From Sphagnum compactum (Eukaryota > Bryophyta > Sphagnopsida > Sphagnales), in contig OZ234495.1 in assembly GCA_965153455.1 (NCBI GenBank), positions 12,210,875-12,274,874 on the forward strand: a DNA stretch of 64,000 nucleotides. Reading direction: 5' to 3'. The notes under the pieces are model-generated. The model did no database searches. It had not been told where the DNA came from and worked only from the letters and a program-made list of their open reading frames with translations. Positions 49,023 through 60,764 of this stretch are shown here, piece after piece; position 1 is the first letter of the stretch, and each line of letters begins with the position of its first letter. The translations under genes were made by a program, and so were the position numbers.

Positions 49023-52000
49023 TCATCCTTCCAAATGTGCATTGTCCCTAAGCTTGCAAAGATTCATTGGTTGAGTTATGCACAAATGAAACAACTTAAT
49101 GGTGCTACACATGAGAGAACTCATTTCCAAGATATTTGCTTGACTATTTTAAAGAATATGTGATTCTTAGTCAGGGCCACTTGGGTTTTTATGTAAGTAG
49201 AGCTGTGACATGGTAGTGCAACATATAACTGTACTTCATGTCCAAGGTTTTGTAAAGGAACACAAGGTTGAGTTTCTATCTTGTTGCCATCATGCTCTGT
49301 CCATTTGTGGTCAACAGAACAGATCAAATGGTTAAACCTAATTGCTACAGACAGTATCAGGAGGTCAATTTAATTGCAATCAACAGCACGAAGGTAATGT
49401 AAATGCAAGTGGAACTATGTGACTGTTTAGAAAGCACGTGTTGCACCACAGTTGAAGATTCTGCAGGAGATTTTTCTTCTCATTTTTCTTTATGACATTC
49501 CCTCACATTCTCATTAGGAAGACTGGGAAAGAGAAAAAGAGTTGGGTGCAAGGAGACTGGGAGGCAGGCTGAAATCAATTGCAAGATTGGGTACAAGGTG
49601 GCACTGAAGAGATTGACAGAAGATGTAGCTCTGAAACAACAGACCATACGAAAGTAAGAAGAAAGAGAAAGAACACGTGGTGTATCAGTTAGTGAAAGAA
49701 ATGAGCCTCATTATGGATATGGTAAAATGATAAAGTGCATGGACCTAGGTTGATCTGGAGATGTGAATTGCATCATAGCAATTGAAGCAATTTTCCAAAT
49801 GAATTTCCAAGATCCTTTTAGCTCTTGCTTTTTGCATGGTTTCAAAAAGTTGAAGTTGAACACCAACATGATTAAATTGGCACAACCATAATTGGAGTAA
49901 GTTTCCAGATCCAAGACTTATTAGCTTCTTGTTTTTGCATGCAGCATGGTCCAAGGAATTCTGGAAAAATGTACCTATACAAAAAAAACAATGAGGGTCT
50001 TGAACGAACTTATGATGCTATCATTAATCCCAAGCAAACCCTTATTCCATTGTCCCAATATATTTAACCTCATGGACGAGGACCCATCCCAATACTATTC
50101 CAGTTCATGTGGGTTTAACTTCAAATGCCTTATGCAACCTCGCTAAATTTTACTTTTAAAATTTTTAATTAATTTTTAGTGACAAAAGTCAGTGTAAATT
50201 CAATAACTTTTGCAAACAAACAAACACCTATCTTTATATATATATATATATATCATCACAACCTAAAGAATCGTAAGATTCCATTTATTGTATTCAAGAC
50301 TCACAATCCCTAACAAAAAATTTCCCTAAACATGTGTTATTAAATTGATGCTATTGATTATGATGACAATGTAACAGTGAGTTTTCACTAATTTGGATTG
50401 TTTCTGAAGATTGTGTATAGTAGTTACCATCCCTAACAAAGTTTTGCCACCCCAACACATGCCACTAATGTACCATTAGGCCCATTCCACCGAGGAATGA
50501 ACCATTTGTTCATGAACATGAAACCGTGAAATGTGCCAGCACTTGCAACAACAAAACACTTTGAATTAGTATGAATTTTCACAAAACTTGGGAGAGCATT
50601 CAACATGCTCAAAGCATGCATCCACAAACAAGAATACAACTCGAAAGAAACCAGAAAGAGGAATTGAGCGAGATTTTCATCCCACCTGAACATCGCTGAA
50701 AACAAAAAAGAGAGGGAACGGGAGGAGAAAGGAAAGGAATGGCAAAAGGGGTTTAAGGTTTAAGAATGGCACTACATGGGAAAATATTCAAATTTTACTT
50801 GGTTTAACATACGTTTAGGGTATCAATCACCAAATAAATTGTTGCCTTATTTTGGGTGTTGATTTCAACCATTGATCAAAGGTGTCCATCCTTTCCAAGG
50901 ATGATGATCGATTTGAAAATGAAATGTTTGGTGATGGCATGGATTGATGACAAATGTCATAATTTGTATGTGTGTTTACTAGGTTTACATTACTTGAAGA
51001 TAGGTCTAGAAGCTCATTGGTAAAATTTGGTTTTGAAGCAATGAGGCCAAGAACTACCAAAAGCCATATCTTTTGCATCTATAGTCCAAATCCAGCAATC
51101 TAAAAGGCAGTAGGTGCACAATGATCTCTTTTATAATCCATCTTTGGACCCCAAATGCAACCAAGGTTTGGTTCAATCAGATGGTTTGTTTGATTTTTTA
51201 AGTGTACAATGATTAACCTCTCTACCCTACTTACCCAATTACATAAGTGGTTATCAGTGTAGGGTGGTTATTCGAAATTGCACTTAGCCTTTGCCAAGTA
51301 TAGGATGGTTTTTAAGGTTGAAAAATTTGGTTTTCGAAAAAAATCAAATACATGGGTCCCTTGAACAACCATGTTTATCACAAAATCAAAATACTTAGTT
51401 ATGATATATATACAATCTTCAATTTTGAAAAAAATCAAATAATTACCCCAAAATTCACTAATATTTTCATGGAACCCAATAGTTTTTTCAGGTTTTTGAA
51501 ACACCTAAATGTAGTGATTCTTTGATTTTGAATTTTTTTTCAAATGCTAAAAACTGATGATTATTGTTTTAAAAAATCAAGGAATTGCCTCACATTAATC
51601 ATTTATTATGCAGTGATAGATTGGCATTTAACACTATCACAACTAACAAAGTCATACATATGAAAACATGCACACAAATCAAAATGTACAAATCATAGAA
51701 ATCCAAGTTCATAACAAACATGAAGAAATTATAAACTTGACTCCAATCATGCCTCTTATTCTTATGGTGTGTTGTAAAATTTCATAACACAAAAGATGAA
51801 ATTTCAAAACCACACCTTGAGAAAAAAAAAACCCAAAACACACAAAATATGTAAAGTTCTATATTCACATTAAGAATGAATTCCAACCACAAACTACATC
51901 CTACAAAAAATAAATGTTTTGCAGTAAAACCTAACAAGTTACATAGATAATAAGGGGAAAAAAGGAGGATTTGTAAGATAGGTTACCAAGATGGAACCTT

Positions 52001-52666
52001 GGTGACTCAATTGTTGCTCATCCATGACTATGTCAATACAAGCTTTGACTAGATGGTGCACTTGGTGGGTGCAACCGGAAGGACCCAACACCCACCAATG
52101 CAGCATGAAAGTTGGATGATGTTTGGACAAGGATTCATGGTGTTCTTATCCACAACCTAACCATGATGGTAAGCTAATCATGTACTACTCACCTAGTAGC
52201 CACCAAGTGTATTACCTATATACCTACCTTTACAGTAATCACATACCTTTGGGTGCAAGTACATAAATAAGAACCAACATGATTACTTGACAAAAGGATT
52301 GTGAGTATTTTTTAGTCATTTTTCACTTTTTCATGTGAAATGTTTTTTGAATGAAATCTTTTGCAACTTGTTATTAAAAATACATATAGTTGCCCCAATA
52401 AATCACATGTTTTATGTTAATCATGTTGAATAAATATGAAATTTTCAAAGTGTGTAAATTTTGCCAAATTATGCGTTTCATCTTGAAAAATTATCAAAAT
52501 TTTGAATCATACCAAAATATGTTAGCTACTTTAGGTTTTTGTTTCTTATATCATAAATTACAACTTTGTTTTATATGTCATGCACATTACACCCCATTTA
52601 CATGTGGTAAAGGACTTTTGAAAATTTAAAATTTTGAAAAATACTTTGAATATCTAAAAATTTAAA
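49023..52666. other. MSP1 3' side and AT-rich intergenic DNA
   Basis: The first 700 bp have moderate GC and could be the 3' UTR and flank of MSP1. A TA microsatellite lies at about 50236-50255. The ORFs 50433-50705 and 50827-51078 (minus) match nothing known to me. The rest is AT-rich and featureless. Confidence 0.5.
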
Positions 52667-53025
52667 ATTCCATATCTTTTTAATTGAATGTTTTTTGAAC
52701 TTGGGTAATAGGTTACTACCATCTAAATTTTTTTATGATCAAAATTATGTTATTACAATAGTCCTTTACCTAGTCCTTTGTAAATTTAACCACAATCTAA
52801 TGTAACACCTATTCAAGTTCAAATGTCTTTTTTTAAAACTAAAACTCAAATTTTTAATTTAATGAATTTTTAATTTGAATTCCTCAACATTCATATTAGT
52901 CATTTAGTACAACTTGGAATGATTAACATAACTTTAAAATGTTAAGAAAAAAACATATGTAAAAAAATTCACAATTTTCACCACTATCTAACATGGTTTT
53001 TGGCTCCTATCTATGTATTCACACT
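52667..53025. repeat. 360-bp direct repeat, copy A
   Basis: Copy A starts ATTCCATATCTTTT and ends near CCTATCTATGTATTCACAC. It is collinear with copy B at 55061-55421. Shared blocks include TTTTTTGAACTTGGGTA, CCTTTACCTAGTCCTTTGTA, CACCTATTCAAGTTCAAATG, CCTCAACATTCATATTAGTC and ACAACTTGGAATGATTAACA. The two copies are 2394 bp apart in the same orientation, the arrangement expected of LTRs, but no clean TG...CA ends or primer-binding site are visible. Confidence 0.92.
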
Positions 53026-53690
53026 CATTACCTACCTTTTGAGACTCTAAATGGTACTCACCAACTTATATAGGTAGTTATGGAAGGTGGGTAGGTAATT
53101 AAGATAGTTTAGCGAGGATGGGTTCACTTGGTAATTTAATCATGGTTCACGTACAACTAAGTGATAAGGGCTTCCAATGGATGGTTCACAAGTGGGGGGC
53201 TATAGGGTCACAAAGTCCCAAGAGTGAACCTTAAAATCAATATTCATAGATCATGGAGTGTTTTATGTATGTTTGGAGGTGATGGAAATTGTTGTGTTGA
53301 AACATGAGACATATGCCATCAAAATTAGGAGGCTCTACAAGATCCCCACATTTCCATTCAAGTTTCTTTATACAAAAAAACACAAATGGAAAAAAATCAT
53401 TGAAGAAAGAGAAACCAAGTCCACCACAAAATCAAGGAGAAACCCATCCCTAGCAAGAAACCAACTCACCAAATAAACATAAAAGGCTTTGAAAAATTTG
53501 TTACATGCATCTAACCTTCTTACCATCCTTCAAACAAATTGCATGATGAGGACACAATATCTAGGATCCCACAAATCTTTCACAATTTTTAAGCCTTTGC
53601 TATGTAATTATCATGCTATCAATATAGACACCCCAAAGTGCACCTTTCTAAAAGGTTTAAATTACCAAATATTCATTCAAATGATGGAAT
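53026..53690. other. Interior of the direct-repeat pair, left part
   Basis: No recognised coding sequence. The ORF 53258-53476 (plus, 72 codons) is Lys-rich and unrecognised. Confidence 0.4.
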
Positions 53691-53699
53691 CAACTAGGG

Positions 53700-54130
53700 T
53701 AGGAGGGGAGAAATGAAGAACCTTACATAACAAATTCTTCCAAGTTTTCATGATCTTATTCCAAATTTTTTAACCTCCAATTGCCACATTCCCTTTCTAC
53801 CAATGCCCATTGAAGGTCTAGATTTATTGTCTCCCTTTTGTTGGAAGCTTGATTCCAACCACCTCACTGGTTTTTACTACTTCTTTCACCATGGTGTTCA
53901 AAACTTCATTAACTAAAAAGAAAAGGTATGGTGCAAGAGGACATCCTTGCCTCACCCTATGCTAAATCTTAAATGGAGCAAATATGAATCCATTGAAGCA
54001 TATTACAAGCTACAACATCTACCACCTTAAACAATAACCTAACCATCCATATGAATTCTTTTGTGACCCCATGTTTCCCATTGCATTCAAAAAAAATCCA
54101 ATCCACATTGCAAATCCACCATAATAGCAA
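53700..54130 (-). mobile_element. LINE (non-LTR) reverse transcriptase fragment
   Basis: On the minus strand, after one frameshift, the frame reads VRQGCPLAPYLFFLVNEVLN at about 53885-53960. This is the conserved RT block of plant L1-type LINEs that precedes the catalytic YADD. Upstream, after a stop, MLQWIHIC fits the segment that normally precedes it, and a DLQCGLDF-like stretch near 54090 may be the region of the first catalytic aspartate. The rest of ORF2 is missing, so this is a short truncated, dead fragment. Confidence 0.7.
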
Positions 54131-54379
54131 TAGTGCACATGGTTAGACATCTCACCCAATTTGACAATAGTTCACATGAATAACATAAATCTCACTAAAA
54201 TTAGTGGCGGTGATTTAACTATGCAATAAATCGCTTCATGTGTATAAATTAGCTTTACCATAAATGAGAAGACATAATGTTCCATTCTTTTTTTGTGTTG
54301 ATCGATCCTCTTTGCAACTCTTATATTTTCAGTTCTTGTCTATCCCCTTCATTAATTTTTTTCTTTCAACAAGTCCCTA

Positions 54380-54462
54380 CCATGGATACTAAATGTTCAC
54401 AAGTTATGGGTCCATTCATTGAAAAAATTGAAAAGTTTATAAACAATCATAATTGCCAATAA
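54380..54462 (+). mobile_element. Copia-like gag start fragment
   Basis: The ATG at 54380 opens MDTKCSQVMGPFIEKIEKFI and stops at 54462. It shares the block TCACAAGTTATGGGT, in the same position relative to ATG, with the copia gag relic at 10750. Both therefore probably derive from related Ty1/copia-type gag genes. It lies between the two 360-bp direct repeats. Confidence 0.45.
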
Positions 54463-55060
54463 AACACCTTATGCTAATCAACTAATGATAACTAGCTAAT
54501 AAACCATAACAAATAAGTATAAGCAAGATAAAGTGAACAACTTGATTACCTCAAGTCAAAACTAGAACAATTAGATTTAAAATAGTACCAAAACCCATTA
54601 TAGAATTGTGGAACATTGAATGTTTTCATTTCAATGATTTAAAATAATATATGTTTACACTAATATGCATTGATTTTCATATTTCAAATTGTAAAAGTAA
54701 GTTTTAAGTAAGTTTTTCAAAATACAAGTAATTTTTGACATTTACTTTTCAATGTGAGCTTTTGGTTTAGGTGTCAATTAGGTTCTTATTAAAAGGAAAT
54801 AGATTTTATTTTAGGAACATTTTAAAACATATGTTGATATTCATATCTTAATTTATTACATATCAATTTCATTAAATGTTTTAACCAAAAATTAGGTTGA
54901 ACACATTTTTTTCAATTAGTTTCAAATGTATTTTTTATCTACTTTTAGAATTCATTTGCTTTTATTTTTTTAGAATTAAATTCTTATGAACTTAATAGAG
55001 CAAATTAATGCTACTTGACACATATTTTCACCTAATTTGATACTACTTTATTTTCACCTA

Positions 55061-55421
55061 ATTCCATATCTTTTAAGTTGTGAATGTTTTTTGAACTTGG
55101 GTAGCAAGTTGCTATCATCTAAATTTTTTTACTATCAAAATTATGTTATTACAATGGTCCTTTACCTAGTCCTTTGTAAAATTAACCACATCTGACGCAA
55201 CACCTATTCAAGTTCAAATGTCCTTTTTAAAAACCGAAACCCAAAATTTAATTTTAATGAATTTTTTATTTGAATTCCTCAACATTCATATTAGTCATTT
55301 AGCACAACTTGGAATGATTAACATAACTTTAAAATGTAAAAAAAAAAACATATGTAAACAAGTTCATAGTTTTCACCACTATTTGACATGGTTTTTGACT
55401 CCTATCTCTATACTTGCACCC
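55061..55421. repeat. 360-bp direct repeat, copy B
   Basis: Partner of copy A at 52667-53025. It differs by scattered substitutions and small indels, mostly in poly-A and poly-T runs. Copy B ends at about CTATACTTGCACC. If the pair are LTRs, this is the 3' LTR of a plus-strand element of about 2.75 kb. Confidence 0.92.
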
Positions 55422-57257
55422 TAAAAGATCAAACATAATGGCAAACATATCATGAGATTGTCATGCATCAAAAGACTTAGAGACTTTTACAAAGGATCAA
55501 GAAGAGAGACCATTTTTCACCTACTTCTGTTGTGCAATGAAAACAACTCTCCTTGTAACATATCACTTGAGATTCAATTGCATCCTCAATCCAAGAATGT
55601 GGGGCTTGACACTTACACGTAAGGACATTGAAATGATTAAAGCATAAAAAAAGAAGCCAATGACCCTTTGATTGGAGAAGGACACATGTTGTTACTTATG
55701 GAGTTTAGGGTGAATGTGATGACTTTTGCAATCATACTTGAGATTTAGAAACTCTTCTCTAGTGGGCTAAAGTTTGATGATTAAAAAAATTGATCAATTG
55801 TTGTAGTCATTTTATCATTTGTTTTAGTTGTGATAAAATGACAAATGAATCAAGCAACTACATATGGGAGCACTTGGTGCTCCATAATCTTACCCACCAT
55901 AAAAGGTAGTGTCTCTTTGAGGATGAGGATATGATGTGATGGAAAGACAACTCTTTGAGGATATTGCCTCAATACTAACCCTCTCAATGGTACATTTTTG
56001 ACTTTGTATATTGACATGTAGCCTTAACATATGTGAAGAGTGAGGTCCTAAAGAAACTCCACTTGAAACCAATGCTTTTCTCTACAAACTTTTGTTTGTA
56101 ACCAAAGTGGTGATCATCCATAGGAAGATGTAGAAAAAGTTGCAACCATCGTAGGATGATTTAGGCATCATTCTTCTTGTATGGATGATTATTGGATCCC
56201 AAACTAAATGTGATAGCAGCTCTAGTTGGTCTTGGGCATTTCTTGGCTAGTTGGCAAGTATGATTGTTTATCTCTAAAATGACCACCTGTAATTCCCTCA
56301 CAGCAAAGAAGCTTGGACCAGACACATCAACATGCTTGCACAGAGCAATAATATCATTTGCCTTTGTGTATTTCACAATGCCCTTTCTCAAAAGACATTT
56401 TTTTTTTTGATACAAACCTCTCAACAGGGACTAACTCTATCCCTTTGTGCATCTTGAGAATGTTAGCATCAAGCATCCAGTGGTTCTGGCATTACTGCAG
56501 AGTATTATTGCCTGTCAAAAGACCTCAGAAAGTAAAAAAATTCTGCTGCTCAGGCTTCAGGCAGCTAACCTGTGTGAACTTCACAGATCAATTGTATTAT
56601 TAAAGGGGAATGCTCCACCTCCATGGATGTGTTAAGAGTTTTATATAAATATTCTTCTGCAGTTCTCACACATTTGAACCTCTTACTATCTCAAGTTTTC
56701 ACAACCACCCAATGTTTTTAAGGATCTGCACAAAAACCCACCTGCCCACCACTGATATCAATGATGATTGATGGAGCCTTGCGAGAAAAACCCAAGTGCC
56801 AAAATTTGCATTTTATGATGGCCCTCAATTGCCAACTTCACTGCTCCATGGTTCCCACACAGCAGCTATTATAAAGAAGAAAAAATCCCTATAGAATGAT
56901 TCACCAAATGAACAACACACCCATTGTCTCAAGAAATACCTTAAAACACAAGCATAAAATGTTCCTCAACGATGTGTTGAGGACATGAGTATCTTCACTG
57001 ATTCTCCTGATTCTCCTTGGAAGAATCCTCCTATTTGAAAGCTGTACAAAATATCAACGAACTGCTCAGAAATGTTTTTAAAGAATCCATGCATTTTCTT
57101 CTGGGCAGCATGGATGAGAAAGGAGTCGTCAATTGTAGACATGACAAAAGATTGTCAATCAGAATTAAGGGCAGTTTAACTATAGAGTCAAACTCCAGCT
57201 AAAACAGAAGACTCAATATAACTCTCGAGCTTTAGCCTCTGGTTTTGTTTGAGAATC
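55422..57257. other. Intergenic region 3' of the ALMT gene
   Basis: Minus-strand frames at about 55940-56110 contain FKWSFFRTSLFTYVKATCQY, which weakly resembles the zinc-binding N-terminus of a Ty3/gypsy integrase, but the frame is broken and support is thin. From 56.3 kb the GC content rises towards the ALMT gene, and 56640-57257 may hold its 3' UTR. The ORF 56161-56424 (minus) is not recognised. Confidence 0.4.
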
Positions 57258-60200
57258 TCAAACACTGCCAAATAGAGAGTCAAATTCAGCTGAGCTTTTA
57301 GAGTGTCCCAGCTCAGAATGGTCAAATCGGGCCTTGACAGCAAGATCATCAACCACAGAAACCAGAAACTTGGCCTTGGCTGCAATTTCTATGAGGATTG
57401 AAGCAAATTTGAGGAGAGAGAGAGCTGCAAGGCGTTGCACTGTTAGATCCCAATGGTCACTTATAGATCCCCTCCTCTTCAGAAACTCACCAGCCCGCCC
57501 CTCCAGTTTTGGGCCCTTTCGTTTAATCGTGTTTTCCTTTTGGTCAGTGTCTTCTCTTCTGTACACAAGAAATGTCTTAGCACTTTCCTGACTGCCTTTT
57601 GTGAGTGTGGTTAGGAACAATGATCCTATCATCCACTGCACCTTCTATTCTTCTACTTCCCACAACTCCACTGATCCTGTTGTCATTACAGCAATAGAAA
57701 TATCTATGAAATTGCAGAGAAATCTCAATGGAAAAAATCTGAAGATAACATGACAATGGGTGCAGTCATAACCTTATGAGAGTTGCTCACAAAGTGTCAG
57801 ACCCACGACCTTTAATCATGAAATAGCAGTGACAAGCTGCCATGACTACCCACTGACTTCATCAGCTCCTGACAGTGGGTGTAGATTAGTACATTGAGGT
57901 CTGGGGTGGCAGATTATGTCATTTTCTTGACCACAGTATATGACACAATCTTCTGGTGATGATCGTACACTCATAATATTGACCACATTCTCTGTTGAAC
58001 ATTGAATTTGTTTGAAATTGTTTATCTGCCATCCCAGACCATAACGTCACGGAATGGTCTTGCCCATGCCCATTATGTTGGGTGCATTCCCTAGTTCACC
58101 CTAGTGGGCTTGCCTGCCACCCGACCCAACTTAATGGGCAGCGGCTTGACTATTCTGTAGTACATAATAATCAGCCCAGAATCTGGGCAAACCAATTAAG
58201 AAAATCTACACAAATAGAAACTACACACACTGCAGATAAAGAGCAGGTTGAGGTCATACTGTTCCTGTTGCTGCTCTGGTCTGTGCATATCAGGATTGCC
58301 CTCATATACAGTTTCTGGATAACTCCATCCGTGCGGATTGTTGTCACTAGGTTCAGATGGAACATGTGTCATGTGAAGGAATCCTGCTAAAGAACGCCCT
58401 GTATGGTGACTCAAATTGTTCTCTTGGGAAACAGCAGGACATGGTGCTCCTCCTAGCAAGACATCTGCATACTTGGCAATGTTGTGTTGCAACAATATGG
58501 CCACTTCTTCTGCCCTCTCCAGAATTTGCTGGCTATCAACATGCTCCATATTGCGCATCATCCTTGCAAGTGTTCGAAAGACACTGTATACACCCAACCC
58601 AACAAGACACAGAGTGCTGCATGATTGATCTGTTCAGTACCTAGGCTAGACTGGCATCACATCTATGAACAACAAAAGACAGGACCAGGCATGGGGTTAT
58701 GAAGGTTCAGTTCCAATATTCATAGAATGCACCTGGAGGACTTTGCTTGACATAGCCTTTGTAAAGTGCAGCTTGCACCTGGTCTGAACATAGCAAAGAG
58801 TAGGCTAGGGATCCTGGGAGAATGTGTGAACCAGCATGGGGGGCAAGAGATGGGTGCAGAGCTTACTCTCCACATTCTTTGCCAAGAGCCATAAACTCTA
58901 TTTCGAACATACCACGCAGATTTAAAGGTGCCTGGATCTCAGCACGTAGGCATGCATCCAGTGCCACCACATCATAAAAAGCAAATCGCAGGTTTTCTGA
59001 CACCTCCTCATAAAGATGCCATGGGTATCTGAAGAAGAACTTGCCATGTGGAGGCTCAAATTTGGCTGCTGTCAACTGCACAACACATGTCTCAGTACAC
59101 AGGCAATGACATCAGTTCCACAAGATAATGTGCTCAGCTGCAGAGATTGTAAAAGCACTAGACTCGTACACAGCAGAGACAAGGCAGCCTTTCAGTGCTC
59201 ACTACAGACCAATAGACAGACAGACAGACAGAGAAAGGCCAAGGAATGTTCCAGCACTCACAAGCTTCTCTAATTCAGAGTCTGTTGACAAAATTTCATG
59301 GAAGGATGCATGTAGATCATCATTTGCAGCATGGCGTAAGGTGTCAGGGAAGTCATCCAGCACAGTGCCTCTGCAATACACCTGGACACACTTCTCCACC
59401 ACATTTCCAGCACGCTCAAAGTTGGTGGCAAGCAGATTGTTGACATTATTACCAGCAAAATTGGGCAAGAGCACAACATTCACCACAGTGGCAACAACAA
59501 ACCCAATTGCAATTGTTGCAAATCGAATGATGGGCAGTCGCATCTTTGAATTATGATCACTTTGGGTGAGGATCAGAAGATGGAATGTGATCATAGACAT
59601 GACCACAGCATAATTCCAACGATCTTTGAAAGGTTGCCGAAACTTGAACACAGTTGGAATCGCACCTCCCAGAAATGTACAAAACAGAAGAAAGTGGTTC
59701 TCATATGCACCTAGTAAGTTTCCAATGATATCAACCGCCAAGGCAAGTGCTGCTGCCAGTGATGTTCCCAGAGTACGATTTACACCTGAAGTCAACAACA
59801 GTGTGCAAGCATACAAAAAACACATCAATCAACTTCTGTCTCAACCTTGAGCAAGCATTTGATGAGAAAACACCATCTTCTTAAGTCTGCCTCAACTTCC
59901 TCTGCCCCTGCTACCAACGGGATGATTCCGGTATCTGATTCAGTCATAGTCTATGGCAGAAGAAAACCAAGAGCTCTGAAGAAATGCTGGTATGCTGATA
60001 TTACTAGAGAATCATCTAATGATATCTAGATTGTACTCTGAAAATTTGTGAATACAAGAAGTTCAAGAAGGAGAATAACTCTGACACAGAAGCTCTGATG
60101 ATGAAACCCTAGAATTGAAACTCTGCAAAAGATCTGATCACCTTAAGAATGAATACTGCTAGTATGCAAAAAAACAGCTCTAAATTTCTTAAAGAAAATT

Positions 60201-60764
60201 CTAGGGTTTAAGCAGGTGTGCAACAGGAATTTCAGTGCAGTTTAGGGTTGAGGGCTTTCATAATGGTTCTGTGCAGTCAAGAAGAATCATGTGTGGGTTG
60301 AAGAAATTGATAGCAAACATACAAATACCTTTGCTGAAGGTTAAACCGACGTTTGTTTCGAGAACTATGTCGACGGTAATGACGGCCCATACACCATTCT
60401 TGTTGAGAGGACGAAGAAAGCCAGGAGCAAAACACAACAATCCCGCAATCAAAGCTGCAAGACCTGCTTTCACCGGCAATGTGACAGGGCTCTTGAACCG
60501 CTCGATCTCCTTGAGCTTTATAATGGGCCACATCAAAACTTTCCAGATGATGGACTCCGTTGGCTCCTTAGCCTTCCGTGTTTCCCTCTGCCTCAGAAGC
60601 GAACGCGTGCGAGCATAGCTGAGCCCCGTATGCGACGCTGCCGCTGCAAACAACCCATGTTTGCCTGTCTGCAGACTACCCAACAGAGTCTTGTGCTGCT
60701 CTTCATAGGAGTTGGAATATTGTAGCAACGGCCGCGATAGTCGAACTGCACCACCGTCCTCCAT
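57258..60764 (-). CDS. ALMT: ALMT-family (aluminium-activated malate transporter-like) anion channel
   Basis: ALMT proteins are plant anion channels of the plasma membrane or tonoplast carrying malate and inorganic anions. Four exons join in phase with GT-AG introns: 60329-60764, 59262-59785, 58867-59075 and 58616 down to a donor near 58260. A last coding exon ends with the stop at 57258. The start ATG at 60764 is clear. After about 85 hydrophilic residues come the membrane helices and motifs GVWAVITVDIVLETNVGLTF, SKGVNRTLGTSLA, FRQPFKDRWNYAVVM and RFATIAIGF. The cytosolic part has FEPPHGKFFFRYPWHLY (the family EPPHG motif) and EIQAP. The C-terminus HWDLTVQRLAALSLLKFASI / LVSVVDDLAVKARF matches the ALMT tail. 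The exact junction into the last exon is unresolved: an acceptor at 57592 joined to the donor at 58259 gives about 619 residues. Exon 4 has an unusual Gln/Pro-rich segment. Family is confident; substrate and membrane are not known. Confidence 0.87.
59214..59232. repeat. (AGAC)n microsatellite in ALMT intron 2
   Basis: About five AGAC units lie inside the 186-nt second intron of the ALMT-like gene. Confidence 0.9.

Noticed and set aside
55940-56110. Ty3/gypsy integrase zinc-binding fragment
   Set aside because: Only a short, frame-broken similarity (W-S-F...YVKATCQY) is visible, too weak to call as an element.
58196-58259. ALMT protein ending at the stop at 58196
   Set aside because: A conserved ALMT C-terminal tail is encoded at 57258 to about 57590, and the stretch after 58260 looks intronic.
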